This document shows, one piece after another, positions 23,660 to 33,295 of a stretch of DNA of 64,000 nucleotides. Position 1 is the first letter of the stretch. Each line of letters opens with the position of its first letter. The stretch is taken from contig CAVQFM010000025.1 in assembly GCA_963711705.1 (NCBI GenBank), forward strand, positions 1 to 64,000. The letters are read 5' to 3'. The translations under genes and the position numbers were made by a program. The notes under the pieces are model-generated. The model did not search any database, had not been told where the DNA came from, and worked only from the letters and a program-made list of their open reading frames with translations. This DNA comes from RYN-230 sp963711705. Lineage in GTDB: Bacteria; Actinomycetota; Actinomycetes; Streptosporangiales; Streptosporangiaceae.

Positions 23660-25986
23660 ATGCCGCGTCAGCGCTCGGCGCACCGCGACCGGAGGCCCGC
23701 CCGCACCGGGCGGCTCGGCCGGTGCGTGGCTGCCCTGGTGGCGCTGGGCCTGGGAACCGGCGGGTCCGTGCTGGTGGCCGGGCCGCCCGCCGCGGCCGCC
23801 GGGCAGCCTCCGGCGACCATCTCCATCCTGTCGGTCAGCCCGCAGGTCGCCGGGCCGGGGCAGCGGGTGACGGTCACCGGCACGGTCAGCAATCCCACCG
23901 GGAGCCCGGTGTCCGGCCTGGCCGTGACGTTGTGGTCATCCACTGCCCGGTTCACCAGCCGGACCGAGATGGCCAGCTACGCGGCGGACAACGCCAACCT
24001 GCGGGTGGACGCGCCAGTGGCCGGCGCGGTGACCCTGCTGCCGGGCAGCCTCGCCCCCGGCACGACCGAGCACTGGACGGTGACCGCGCGGCCCGCGAAC
24101 CTGCACCTGACGCAGTTCGGCGTGTACCCGCTGGCGGCCCAGGTGACCATGAACGGGCAGCCGCTGGATCACCAGCGCACCTTCCTGCCGTTCTGGCCCG
24201 GTTCCGCGCACCGGGCCGGGCTGGCCGGGCGCGAGAAACTGGCCTGGGTCTGGCCGCTGATCGGCCAGCCCCAGCAGCAGTCCTGTGCCGCGCTGCTCAC
24301 CGACGGCCTGGCCGGCAGCCTGGCCACCACCGGGCGGCTGGGCCGGCTGCTGGCCGACGGCAGGGCCGCGGTGGCCAGCGGTGCGGACCTGACCTGGGCG
24401 ATCGACCCGAGCCTGGTGGCCAGCGCGCAGACCATGACCAGCGGCTACCAGGTGGGCGGCACGGCCACCTGTGCGGGCGCGGCCAGCAGGCGGGCCAGCG
24501 CGGCGGCGCGCTCCTGGCTCGGCCCAGCTGCGCTCGGTCACCGGGCGGCAGGACTTCTTCACCACCCCGTACGCCGATGTGGACTCCTCGGCGCTGACCC
24601 ACGCCGGGCTGGACGACAACCTGACCCGGGCCTACGGCCTCGGGCAGGCGACCGCGCAGAAGCTGCTGGGCAGCGTGCAGCGGCCGGCGGGTGGCCCGCC
24701 CGGGCAGATCGCCTGGCCGGCCGCGGGGATCGCTGACTACCCGGTGCTCAGCAGCCTGGCCGCCAACGACATCGGCACGGTCATCCTGAACAGCAGCCTG
24801 ATGCCGCCGAAGACGCCCGGCCGGCTACACGCCCAGCGCGATCACCACCACCCTGAACGGGGTGAACGCGGGCATGCACGTGGCCCTGGCCGACAGCACG
24901 CTCAGCCAGCTGCTGGCCGACGCGCCGACCGCGGCCGCCAGCCGGCCCGCGGCCGGGTCATTCGCGGCCGAGCAGCGCTTCCTGGCCGAAACCGCGATGA
25001 TCGCGGCCGAGCAGCCCCGGCTGCCCCGGACCGTGGTGGTCACCCCGCCGCGCCAGTGGAACCCGGCACCCGGGCTGGCCAGCCAGTTGCTGACCGAGAC
25101 AGTGCAGGCGCCCTGGCTGCGGCCGGCCAGCCTGGCCAGCCTGGTGACGGCGGGCCCAGGTGCCGGGCAGGTGACCCGTACCCCACCACCGCGGCGGGAG
25201 ACCGGCCACGGGGAACTGCACAAGTCGCTGCTGCGCAAGCTCGAGGCCGTGGAGAACGGGATCCGGCTGCAGGCCAGCATCCTGGACAAGTCCAGCTACC
25301 TGGCCAGCGCGGTGGCCACGGTCGAATCGTCGGCGTGGCGGGGGGACCCGGCGCAGCCCCGGGCCCTGCTCGGCCGGATCACCGGTTACCTCAACGCGCA
25401 GTGGCGGCAGGTCCGCATCGTCGGCAACGGGCAGGACACGCTGACCGGCAAGTCCGGCTCGGTCCCGGTGTCCATCAACAACAAGCTCAACGAGAAGGTC
25501 ACCGTCCAGCTGCGGGTGTGGGCGCCGTCCGGGCGGATCAGCATTGACCTGCCGACCAAGACCGTGGTGATCGATCCGCATCAGCAGCGCACGGTCGCGG
25601 TGCGGGTCCATGCCGCGACGGCTGGCACCACCGTGCTCAAGCTGGAGCTGTTCGCGCCCAACGGGCAGCCGCTGCCGGGCACAACGGCTCAGCTCACCGT
25701 GGATGCGACACACTTCGGCAGCCTGGCAACGGTGATCATCGCGGTCGCCTGTGGCGTGTTCCTGATCACCGCGGCGGCCCGCGCGGTGCGGCGGCGCAAC
25801 CGGGCGGGTGGAACAGCGGACGGGGGCTCCGGCGCTGGGCCAGGTGAGGACACGAACGGTGCGGATCCCGCCGAATCACCCGACCTAACGGATACCGTCG
25901 TCAGCGAGCGGGCCCGTGACGACGACACACCCGAGGAGCCGGATGAGTATGCCAGCGCCCCAGGCCGGGTGGAGCGCCCCCGATGA
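23660..25986 (+). pseudogene. DUF6049 family protein, interrupted by two frame changes in this sequence
   Basis: A secreted or membrane-anchored protein of unknown function, found upstream of murJ in many actinobacteria. The first frame gives a signal-peptide-like helix (CVAALVALGLGTGGSVLVAG) and a beta-rich segment. The reading then moves one frame at about 24521, where an extra G is likely before GCCCAGCTGCGCTC, and again at about 24820 within CCCGGCCGG. The third frame carries the rest, a C-terminal helix (TVIIAVACGVFLITAAARAV) and an acidic tail. Removing both bases gives one 774-residue protein of family-like layout. Sequence error is more likely than decay because the three parts still fit exactly. 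It overlaps murJ by 44 bases. Confidence 0.8.
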
Positions 25987-27826
25987 CGCCGGGCGTGGCG
26001 GCAGCCCGGGCAGCGGCGCCGGCCACCGCCGGCCCGCTGGCCCGCGGCACAGCCGCGGCGGCGCTGGCCTGCTCCCCGGCTTCCCCGGCAGCCCGCGCCG
26101 GGCGGAGCGCGCGGCCCCGGAGGACGCTGGCCTCCCGGACGCGATCCCGGAGGAGGCGGCACTAGAGGCGGCCGGGCCGCCGGACCCGGGCGGTCCCGCC
26201 CCGGGGCCCGAGGGAACCAGCCTGGTCCGGTCCAGCGGGGTGATGGCCCTCGGCACCCTGGCCTCCCGCGGGACCGGATTCCTGCGCACCCTGATGCTGG
26301 TCTACGCGCTCGGCGTGGTCGGCGTGGCCAACTCCTACAACAACGCCAACACGCTGCCCAACGCGGTCTACGACCTGATGCTCGGCGGCATCCTGACCAG
26401 CGTGGTGGTGCCCCTGCTGGTCGCCGCGGCCAAGCGGGACGCGGACCGCGGCGAAGCCTACGACCAGCGGATGTTCACGCTGGCCACGATCGCCCTGGCT
26501 GTGCTGACCGTGCTGGCCACGCTGGCCGCTCCCCTCCTGGTGAACCTCTATGCGCACGCGCTCACCGGCCCGGAGCGCCACCTGACGGTGATCTTCGCGT
26601 TCTTCTTCATCCCGCAGATCTTCTTCTACGGGGTGAGCTCGCTGGCCGGCGGGGTGCTGAACGCGCGGGGCCGGTTCGCCGCGCCGATGTGGACCCCGGT
26701 GATCAACAACATCGTGGTGATCCTGGTCCTGCTGCTGTTCATCGCGACCGGCGGGATCGGCGTGCACCCCGGCAACATTTCCACCGCCCAGATCCAGCTG
26801 CTCGGCTTCGGCACCACGCTGGGCATCATCGCGCAGACCGCGGCCATGATCCCGGCGCTGCACCGGGCCGGGTTCCGCTGGCGCCCGCGGTTCGACTTCC
26901 GCCGGGCCGAGGTGACCGAGATCCGCCGGATGGCCGCCCCGCTGCTCGGCTACGTGCTGACCACCCAGGTCTCGTTCCTGGTCGTGCAGAACGTCGCGAA
27001 CGCGGCGTCCACGCATCCCGGGGCCAGCTTCGACTCGTTCTCCACCTACAGCTACGCCTGGCAGCTGTTCCAGATGCCGTACGCCATCATCGGCATCTCG
27101 GTGATCACCGCGCTGCTGCCCCGGATGAGCGCGCACGCCGCCGAGCACCGCCTGCCGCTGGTCCGCAGCGACTTCTCCACCGGGGTCCGGCTGTCCTCGG
27201 CGGTCGTGGTGCCAGCCGCCCTGCTGCTCATCGTGCTCGGCGCGCCGCTGGCTGAGTTCCTGTTCGCCATCGGCCACGGCAGCACCAGCGTGGCCGAGGC
27301 CCGGTACATCGGCGAGGTGTTCGGCGTCTTCTCCCTCGGCCTGGTGCCGTACATGATGTTCCAGCTCATGCTGCGCGTCTTCTACGCGCTGCACGACAGC
27401 CGCACGCCGATGTTCATCGGGGTGGCCGTGATGGCCACCAACATCGCGGCCAGCCTGCTCGCCCTGCGGCTGCTGCCCGCCGGTCATGTGGTGGAAGGCC
27501 TGGGGGTGGCGTTCGGGCTGTCCAACGTGGTGGGCGCGGTGGTGTCCTGGTGGGTGCTGCGGCGGCGGCTGGGCGGCCTGGCCGGCCACCAGATCGCCAG
27601 CGCGCTGCTGCGGATGCACCTGGCCGCCATCCCGGCGCTGCTCCTCGCCTGGGCGGTGACCTTCATGGTCGGCGTGATCTTCGTTTCCGGCCCGGTCTAC
27701 GGGCTGGTCACCGTGATCCTCGGCGGCAGCGGCGGGCTGCTGCTGTACCTGCTGTTCGCCCGGGCACTGCGGATCAGCGAGGTCACCGACCTGATCACCA
27801 CGGTGGCCTCGCGGCTGCGCCGGTGA
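25943..27826 (+). CDS. murJ: Lipid II flippase MurJ (MviN family)
   Basis: A 627-residue membrane protein of the MurJ/MviN (MOP exporter) family that flips lipid II across the membrane for cell-wall synthesis. A disordered Pro/Gly/Arg-rich N-terminal tail of about 95 residues precedes the first helix. Family features include SRGTGFLRTLMLVYALGVVGVANSY, the NTLPNAVYDLMLGGILTSVVVPLL segment and RVFYALHDSRTP, and about 14 helices can be counted. The ATG at 25943 follows GAGGAG; an upstream GTG/ATG at 25916 lacks one. Downstream lies a separate pseudokinase gene; in Mycobacterium the two are fused (MviN, Rv3910). This is a membrane partner of the penicillin-binding machinery. Confidence 0.95.
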   Translation: MSMPAPQAGWSAPDDAGRGGSPGSGAGHRRPAGPRHSRGGAGLLPGFPGSPRRAERAAPEDAGLPDAIPEEAALEAAGPPDPGGPAPGPEGTSLVRSSGVMALGTLASRGTGFLRTLMLVYALGVVGVANSYNNANTLPNAVYDLMLGGILTSVVVPLLVAAAKRDADRGEAYDQRMFTLATIALAVLTVLATLAAPLLVNLYAHALTGPERHLTVIFAFFFIPQIFFYGVSSLAGGVLNARGRFAAPMWTPVINNIVVILVLLLFIATGGIGVHPGNISTAQIQLLGFGTTLGIIAQTAAMIPALHRAGFRWRPRFDFRRAEVTEIRRMAAPLLGYVLTTQVSFLVVQNVANAASTHPGASFDSFSTYSYAWQLFQMPYAIIGISVITALLPRMSAHAAEHRLPLVRSDFSTGVRLSSAVVVPAALLLIVLGAPLAEFLFAIGHGSTSVAEARYIGEVFGVFSLGLVPYMMFQLMLRVFYALHDSRTPMFIGVAVMATNIAASLLALRLLPAGHVVEGLGVAFGLSNVVGAVVSWWVLRRRLGGLAGHQIASALLRMHLAAIPALLLAWAVTFMVGVIFVSGPVYGLVTVILGGSGGLLLYLLFARALRISEVTDLITTVASRLRR

Positions 27827-28052
27827 GCCCCGTCCGCCATCCCCCGCCCCAGCTCAGCCACGGTGGTCTGGAACCGAACCGGGTGCCTGGAACGTGTAAC
27901 GGTTTACGACGGTCAGGCATGCACATCGCGCCGCCGATGCCCGCGCGGCTTAGCATGGTGTGCAGCACTGCGCTCGCGCGCTCTACCTCGCTGGCAGCTA
28001 CGGGGGCCCGGAAGGAGGGTCGAGAGCCTGCCCCGCTCTTGGCTCGGCACTT

Positions 28053-29627
28053 ATGAGCACCTTTATCTCGGAACCGGGCACCCGACTCGGCGGCCGCTAC
28101 CGGCTCGAGGATCGGGTCAACGACAGCGGCGGCTGGTCGGGGTGGAAAGCCATTGACGAAACCCTGGCCCGGCCAGTCGCGGTACTGACGTTCGCGCCCG
28201 GCTTCCCGCGGATTCGTGAAGTGCTCACCGCGGCCCGCGCGGCCAGCCGGCTCACCGACGCCCGGCTGGCCCAGGTGTTCGACGTCGAGGACGACTGGGA
28301 CGCGGCCTATGTGGTCATGGAGTGGGTGGCCGGCGACTCCCTCGATGACCTGCTCGCCGACGGCCCCCTGGAGCCCGCCCGGGGCGCCGAGATCGTGGCC
28401 GAGGGGGCCGAGGCGCTGGCCGTGGCGCACGCGGCCGGCCTGGCCCACCTCTGCCTCACCCCGCAGTCGCTGCGCTGGACGCCCGGTGGCGGGGTGAAGG
28501 TGCTCGGGCTCGGCGTCGAGGCCGCGCTGGCCGACGTCACCGCGGATGACCCCGCGCTGGCCGACACCCAGGGCCTGGCCATGCTGCTCTATGCCGCGCT
28601 GACCGGGTACTGGCCGGGGCCGGGGATGGGCGCGCTGCCGCCCGCCCCGCTGGCCGACGGCAAGCCGTGCAGCCCCCGCCAGGTGTGCGCCGGCGTGCCC
28701 GCGTCCATCGACGAGGTGACCTGCCAGGCGCTGTTCCAGCAGGACCGGCGGCGCGGCCCGCGGCTGACCACCCCGGGGCTGCTGGCCGACGCGCTGTTCG
28801 AGGTGATCCCGGCGCCACTCGCGCCGCCCCCCGCGCCAGCGCCACCGCCACCGCGGGCGGACAGCTTCGCCAGCCCGGGCCTGGACCACCGGGCGGACCG
28901 GGCCACCGACTACCCGCCGCCCACGTACCCGGGCGCGGCGGGCTGGCCGCCTGCGGCCCGGCCCCGGCGGCCAGCGTCCCGGCCACCGCGGCGGCCGGTC
29001 AGCCGGGCGGTGATCGCGGTGATCGCGCTGCTCGTCGTGGCGGCCATCGCAACCGGCGTGTACAGCCTGACCCGCTCCGGCGGCGGCTCCGCGGCCAGCC
29101 CCGGCAATTCGGGCGGGAACTCGGCCGGCCCGTCGCCGAAGGTCACCACTCTGCAGCCGGTCCAGGCGGGCGGGTTCGACGCGCTCGGCCTGGCCTCCGA
29201 CCCGGGCAACGAGAACAACGACGAGGCCCCGGCGGCCATCGACAGCAACCCGCAGACCGCCTGGCACACCCAGTTCTACCTGGGCTCGGCCGCGTTCGGT
29301 AACCTGAAGAAGGGCACCGGCCTGCTCCTGGACATGGGCAAGCCGGTCAGCCTGAGCTCGGCGCAGATCACCTTCGGCCCCACCGCCGGCGCCAACGTGG
29401 CCATCGAGGTCGGCAACAACCCGTCCGTCACCCCGGCGGGCCTGGCCTCGTTCACCAGGGTGGCCAAGCAGAAGGACGTCGGGGCGGGCACCCAGACCTT
29501 CAAGACGAAGAGCTCTCCCAAGGGCCGGTACGTGCTGATCTGGTTCACCAAGCTGCCGCCCAAGCCCAGCAGCAGCAACACGTTCGAGGCGTTCATCTAC
29601 AACATCGTCATCCGGGGAACGGGCTGA
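28053..29627 (+). CDS. Membrane pseudokinase with discoidin-like C-terminal domain
   Basis: A 524-residue protein: a kinase-fold N-terminal part (about 10-260), a Pro-rich linker, one membrane helix (AVIAVIALLVVAAIATGVY) and an extracytoplasmic F5/8-type domain (EAPAAIDSNPQTAWH). Catalytic residues are lost: the VAIK lysine position reads AVLTF, the HRD position HLC and the DFG position GLG. In Mycobacterium the equivalent pseudokinase is fused to MviN and, when phosphorylated, recruits the FHA protein FhaA, so a scaffold or sensor role in cell-wall control is inferred. The ATG at 28053 follows a GGAAGGAGGG lying about 33 bases upstream, farther than usual. It is between murJ and sigM. Confidence 0.85.
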   Translation: MSTFISEPGTRLGGRYRLEDRVNDSGGWSGWKAIDETLARPVAVLTFAPGFPRIREVLTAARAASRLTDARLAQVFDVEDDWDAAYVVMEWVAGDSLDDLLADGPLEPARGAEIVAEGAEALAVAHAAGLAHLCLTPQSLRWTPGGGVKVLGLGVEAALADVTADDPALADTQGLAMLLYAALTGYWPGPGMGALPPAPLADGKPCSPRQVCAGVPASIDEVTCQALFQQDRRRGPRLTTPGLLADALFEVIPAPLAPPPAPAPPPPRADSFASPGLDHRADRATDYPPPTYPGAAGWPPAARPRRPASRPPRRPVSRAVIAVIALLVVAAIATGVYSLTRSGGGSAASPGNSGGNSAGPSPKVTTLQPVQAGGFDALGLASDPGNENNDEAPAAIDSNPQTAWHTQFYLGSAAFGNLKKGTGLLLDMGKPVSLSSAQITFGPTAGANVAIEVGNNPSVTPAGLASFTRVAKQKDVGAGTQTFKTKSSPKGRYVLIWFTKLPPKPSSSNTFEAFIYNIVIRGTG

Positions 29628-29630
29628 CCC

Positions 29631-30332
29631 ATGGCCGGCCAGCCCGGTCCCGGCCGGCCTGAGCCAGGGTCAGCCGCCCCGCCCGGCGGCCCGGCCGAGC
29701 CCACCGACGGCGACCTGCTGCGGCGCCATGTCAGTGGGGACGCCGAAGCGTTCGGCATATTGTTTGTCCGCCATCGGGAGCGGCTGTGGGCGGTCGCGGT
29801 CCGTACGCTCGGGGACCCGGACGAGGCCGCCGACGCGCTGCAGGACGCGATGATCTCCGCGTTCCGGCGGGCCGCGGATTTCCGGGGCGAGTCGGCGGTG
29901 ACCACCTGGCTGCACCGGATCGTGGTGAACGCGTGCCTGGACCGGCTGCGCCGCCGGGCGGCGCGCCCGGCGGCCAGCGGGATGGACGAGCAGACGCTGG
30001 ACGTGCTGGCCCAGGGGTCCGGGCTGGCCGCCCCGGGCGCGGACAAGGACACCACGCTGGACGTGCTGGCCGCGCTGCGCACGCTGGGGCCCGAGCAGCG
30101 GGCGGCGCTGGTCCTGGTGGACATGCTGGGCTACCCGGTCGCCGACACCGCTGAGATCCTGGGCATTTCGGCCGGCACGGTGAAAAGCCGGTGCGCCCGC
30201 GGCCGGGCCCGGCTGCTGCCGCTGCTGGCCCATCTGCGCGGCGGGCCGGGCGGCCCGCCGGGGCCGGAGCGGAACCAGCCAGCCGCCCAGCGCGTCTCAC
30301 CTCCCGAGGGAGCAGGTGAGAACCGGGCATGA
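29631..30332 (+). CDS. sigM: ECF sigma factor, SigM-like
   Basis: A 233-residue extracytoplasmic-function sigma factor. Region 2 is DGDLLRRHVSGDAEAFGILF through DAMISAFRRAADFRGES and TTWLHRIVVNACLDRLRR; region 4 carries LRTLGPEQRAALVLVDMLGY and SAGTVKSRCARGRARLL. It recognises promoters for envelope- or redox-stress genes. Location fits SigM: just before a zinc-finger anti-sigma factor and trxB-trxA. It starts three bases after the pseudokinase stop, and its own stop overlaps the anti-sigma start by four bases (ATGA). The Pro/Gly-rich N-terminal 25 residues are extra. Autoregulation is likely but the promoter is not identified. Confidence 0.9.
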   Translation: MAGQPGPGRPEPGSAAPPGGPAEPTDGDLLRRHVSGDAEAFGILFVRHRERLWAVAVRTLGDPDEAADALQDAMISAFRRAADFRGESAVTTWLHRIVVNACLDRLRRRAARPAASGMDEQTLDVLAQGSGLAAPGADKDTTLDVLAALRTLGPEQRAALVLVDMLGYPVADTAEILGISAGTVKSRCARGRARLLPLLAHLRGGPGGPPGPERNQPAAQRVSPPEGAGENRA

Positions 30333-31270
30333 CAGGACATGTGTCCGCGCAGTCCCTGGCGCGTTACGCCGAGGGACTGCTGCGCCGTGGCCGGGCCGCG
30401 CGGATCCGCGCCCACCTGGCCACCTGCCCGCAATGTGCCGCGGAGCAGGCCCGGCTGACCGAGGTCGCCGTGGTGCTCCGGGACGTCCCCGCGGCGCCGC
30501 TGCCGCCCGCGGTCGCAGCCCGGCTGGACGCGGCGCTGATCGCGGAGTCCGCCCGCCGGGCGGCGCAGCCCGCGGGTGCGCCGCAGGGTAACGGCGCCGC
30601 TCAGCCTGCGGGTACTCCCGGGCCTGCGGGCGCGGGCCGCAGCGGGGACGGCGGCCCGGGACGGGACCGGCGGCCCGCGGGACCGGCCGGGCGCTGGCGC
30701 TGGCTGCAGGCGCCCGCCGCGGTGCGGGGCCTGGCCGCCGCCGCGGCCGTGGTCGTGCTGGGCGGGGTCGGCTACGGGATCGCCCAGGCCGTCTCGCCCA
30801 CCTCATCCGGGCTGGGCACCTCGTCCAGTTCGGGCCGGGAGGCCAAGCCGGCCCTGGGCGTCCCGGGGGCCGGGCCGAGCGGCACGTACGGCCTGCACCA
30901 GAACTCGGCGGCGGGTGGGTCCGCAGCGGGCATCACGGTGACCCGCACCGGGACCCGCTACCGGCCCGGCACGCTCGGCCAGCAGGCCGCCGCGGTGCTG
31001 GCCGACCACCCGCCCGCGGCGCAGGGCCACTCCCCGGGCCCGGCCGGCCCGCTGGCCCGGCAGGGCAGCGGCGCGGCCCTCCAGGGGTGCGTGCAGCGGA
31101 TCGCCGCCGGCCGGCCGGTGCAGCTGGTGGATGAGGGCTCCTACCGGGGGCGCTCGGCACTTATCATCGTGGTGCAAGACCATCCGTCGAAGGTGTACGT
31201 GACCAGCCCGGGCTGCACGGCGGCCCAGCCTGGTGTGCGGGCCCAGGCGCCGCTCGCGGCCGCTGGGTGA
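30329..31270 (+). CDS. Zinc-finger anti-sigma factor, membrane-anchored
   Basis: A 313-residue protein coupled to sigM by a four-base overlap. The N-terminal HxxxCxxC (HLATCPQCAAE) at about residues 30-40 is the ZAS zinc motif of anti-sigma factors. The Ala/Pro/Gly-rich middle precedes one membrane helix (GLAAAAAVVVLGGVGYGIA), and a 140-residue extracytoplasmic domain follows. It should hold SigM at the membrane in the absence of stress. The C-terminal domain (GRSALIIVVQDHPSKVYVT) may sense an external signal; no known domain is recognised. This gene is longer than typical ZAS proteins because of low-complexity linkers. Confidence 0.85.
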   Translation: MTGHVSAQSLARYAEGLLRRGRAARIRAHLATCPQCAAEQARLTEVAVVLRDVPAAPLPPAVAARLDAALIAESARRAAQPAGAPQGNGAAQPAGTPGPAGAGRSGDGGPGRDRRPAGPAGRWRWLQAPAAVRGLAAAAAVVVLGGVGYGIAQAVSPTSSGLGTSSSSGREAKPALGVPGAGPSGTYGLHQNSAAGGSAAGITVTRTGTRYRPGTLGQQAAAVLADHPPAAQGHSPGPAGPLARQGSGAALQGCVQRIAAGRPVQLVDEGSYRGRSALIIVVQDHPSKVYVTSPGCTAAQPGVRAQAPLAAAG

Positions 31271-31379
31271 CCGCCCGGCGGCGCCCGCCCGCGCCGCGGA
31301 GCCGGAATCACCGCCTGGGGAATCTTCGCGCCCTAGGATCGGTTGACTGCGGTGCAAGTTCAGCGAAGGGCGAACAAGA

Positions 31380-32312
31380 GTGACCGACATTCGGGATGTC
31401 ATCATCATCGGCTCGGGGCCGGCCGGGTACACGGCAGCGGTCTACGCGGCGCGGGCGAAGCTGTCCCCGATCGTGTTCGAGGGGTCGGTCACCGCGGGCG
31501 GCGCGCTGATGCAGACCACGGACGTGGAGAACTTCCCCGGATTCCCGGACGGCGTGCTCGGCCCGGACCTGATGGACTCGATGCGCAAGCAGGCGGAGCG
31601 GTTCGGCGCCGAGCTGATCCCCGACGACGTCGTCGAGGTCGACCTGGCCGCCACGCCCAAGGTGGTCAAGACGCACAGCGAGACCTACCACGCCCGGACC
31701 GTGATCGTGGCCACCGGCTCGCGCTACCGGGAGCTGGTCGTGGAGGGCGAGAAGCGGCTCTCCGGGCACGGCGTGTCCTGGTGTGCGACCTGTGACGGCT
31801 TCTTCTTCCGCGAGCTGAACATCGCGGTGGTCGGCGGCGGCGACTCGGCGATGGAGGAAGCCACGTTCCTGACCCGGTTCGCCAAGAACGTGACCGTGAT
31901 CCACCGCCGGGACAAGCTGCGCGCGTCCAAGATCATGCAGGACCGGGCGCTGACCAACCCGAAGATCAGCTTCAAGTGGAACAGCGAGGTCGCCGAGGTG
32001 CTCGGCGACAACAAGGTCACCGGCCTGCGGCTGCGCGACACCCAGACCGGCGAGGAGAGCAAGCTCCCGGTGGACGGCATGTTCGTCGCGATCGGCCATG
32101 ACCCGCGCACCGAGCTGTTCACCGGCCAGCTCGACATGGACAAGGAGGGCTACCTCCTGGTCGATCAGCCGAGCACCCGGACCAACATCGACGGCGTATT
32201 CGCCTGCGGCGACGTGGTGGACCACACCTACCGCCAGGCGGTCACCGCGGCGGGCACCGGCTGTGCCGCCGCGCTGGACGCTGAGCGGTGGCTCGCGGAC
32301 CACGAGTCCTGA
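31380..32312 (+). CDS. trxB: Thioredoxin-disulfide reductase
   Basis: A 310-residue NADPH- and FAD-dependent reductase of thioredoxin. The FAD motif IIIGSGPAGYTAAVYAARA opens the protein, the redox site is WCATCDG (CxxC), the NADPH-binding GGGDSAMEEATFL follows it, and GVFACGDVVD closes the FAD domain. All features are intact. The GTG at 31380 follows GAAGGG; a -10-like TAGGAT at 31334 could give it its own promoter after the sigM-anti-sigma pair. trxA is 40 bases downstream, forming the classic redox operon, often a SigM or SigR target in actinobacteria. Confidence 0.97.
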   Translation: MTDIRDVIIIGSGPAGYTAAVYAARAKLSPIVFEGSVTAGGALMQTTDVENFPGFPDGVLGPDLMDSMRKQAERFGAELIPDDVVEVDLAATPKVVKTHSETYHARTVIVATGSRYRELVVEGEKRLSGHGVSWCATCDGFFFRELNIAVVGGGDSAMEEATFLTRFAKNVTVIHRRDKLRASKIMQDRALTNPKISFKWNSEVAEVLGDNKVTGLRLRDTQTGEESKLPVDGMFVAIGHDPRTELFTGQLDMDKEGYLLVDQPSTRTNIDGVFACGDVVDHTYRQAVTAAGTGCAAALDAERWLADHES

Positions 32313-32352
32313 TCTTCACCCAACCCGAGAACAATGGAAGGAAGCACCAACC

Positions 32353-32676
32353 GTGGGCGCAACCAAAGTCGTGACCGACGCCACCTTCGACGCCGAAGTC
32401 GTGCAGAACGCCAAGCCGGTCATCGTGGACTACTGGGCCGAATGGTGCGGCCCGTGCCGCCAGGTATCCCCGGTGCTTGAGGAGATCGCCAAGGAGCACG
32501 CCGACAAGATCGACGTGGTGAAGCTGAACATCGAGGAGAACCCGCAGACCGCGCAGAAGTACGGGATCATGCTCATCCCGACGCTGAACGTGTTCTCCGG
32601 TGGTGAGGTCGTCAAGCAGGTCGTGGGGGCCAAGTCGAAGTCCGCGCTGCTCAAGGAACTGGCTGACTTCATCTGA
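32353..32676 (+). CDS. trxA: Thioredoxin
   Basis: A 107-residue cytosolic thioredoxin with the active-site WCGPC at residues 30-34 and the cis-Pro in IMLIPTLNVF. It is reduced by the trxB product just upstream (40-base gap) and in turn reduces ribonucleotide reductase, peroxiredoxins and other disulfides. The GTG at 32353 (VGATKVVTD) has GGAAGG ahead of it. Length matches the standard protein. It ends 25 bases before the NUDIX gene. Confidence 0.96.
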   Translation: MGATKVVTDATFDAEVVQNAKPVIVDYWAEWCGPCRQVSPVLEEIAKEHADKIDVVKLNIEENPQTAQKYGIMLIPTLNVFSGGEVVKQVVGAKSKSALLKELADFI

Positions 32677-32701
32677 CCGGTCGGCTGGCAGCGCCCCCGG
32701 G

Positions 32702-33295
32702 ATGACCGCGCCCAGTGATCCGGATATCCGCACGCTCGCGTCCAGCGTCGTCTACGAGGACTCCTGGATGTCCCTGCGCCGGGATGAGATCGAGCGCCGG
32801 GACGGCAGCCGCGGCTGCTACGCGGTCGTCGACAAGCCCGACTTCGCGCTGGTCATCCCGATGCAGGCGGACCAGTTCTGCCTGGTGGAGGAGTACCGGT
32901 ACCCGGTCCAGCGGCGGTGCTGGGCGTTTCCCCAGGGCGCCTTCCCCGGCCGGGCGGCCGGGGACCCGGAGGACCTGGCCCGGCTCGAACTGGCCCAGGA
33001 GACCGGCCTGCGGGCCCGCGACCTGACCCGGCTCGGCTACCTGCACAGCTCACACGGCACGTCGGGCCAGGGCTTCCACGTCTACCTGGCCACCGGCCTC
33101 ACCGCGGGCCGCCCGGACCGGGAACCCGAGGAGCAGGACATGCAGCACCGCTGGATACCCCGCCAGGAATTCAAAACCATGGTGCGCAGCGGAACCATCA
33201 CCGACGACTCATCCGTGGCCGCGTACTCACTTCTCGTGCTGCACGAGGAGAACGGGGGGTCAGGCGAGGCGGAGGGCCCGTTCCGGGCTCACTGA
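32702..33295 (+). CDS. NUDIX hydrolase with degenerate NUDIX box
   Basis: A 197-residue protein of the ADP-ribose-pyrophosphatase-like NUDIX group. The region before the box (CLVEEYRYPVQRRCWAFPQGAF) and after it (GYLHSSHGTSGQGFHVYLATGL) fit the family. The box itself is degenerate: the expected REUxEExGU reads ARLELAQETGL, so the first catalytic Arg-Glu pair is missing the Arg and one Glu is Gln. Metal binding and activity may be weak or altered. The ATG at 32702 lies 25 bases after trxA; both face the same way and may share a transcript. It ends convergent with the GNAT gene and overlaps it by 36 bases. Confidence 0.8.
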   Translation: MTAPSDPDIRTLASSVVYEDSWMSLRRDEIERRDGSRGCYAVVDKPDFALVIPMQADQFCLVEEYRYPVQRRCWAFPQGAFPGRAAGDPEDLARLELAQETGLRARDLTRLGYLHSSHGTSGQGFHVYLATGLTAGRPDREPEEQDMQHRWIPRQEFKTMVRSGTITDDSSVAAYSLLVLHEENGGSGEAEGPFRAH

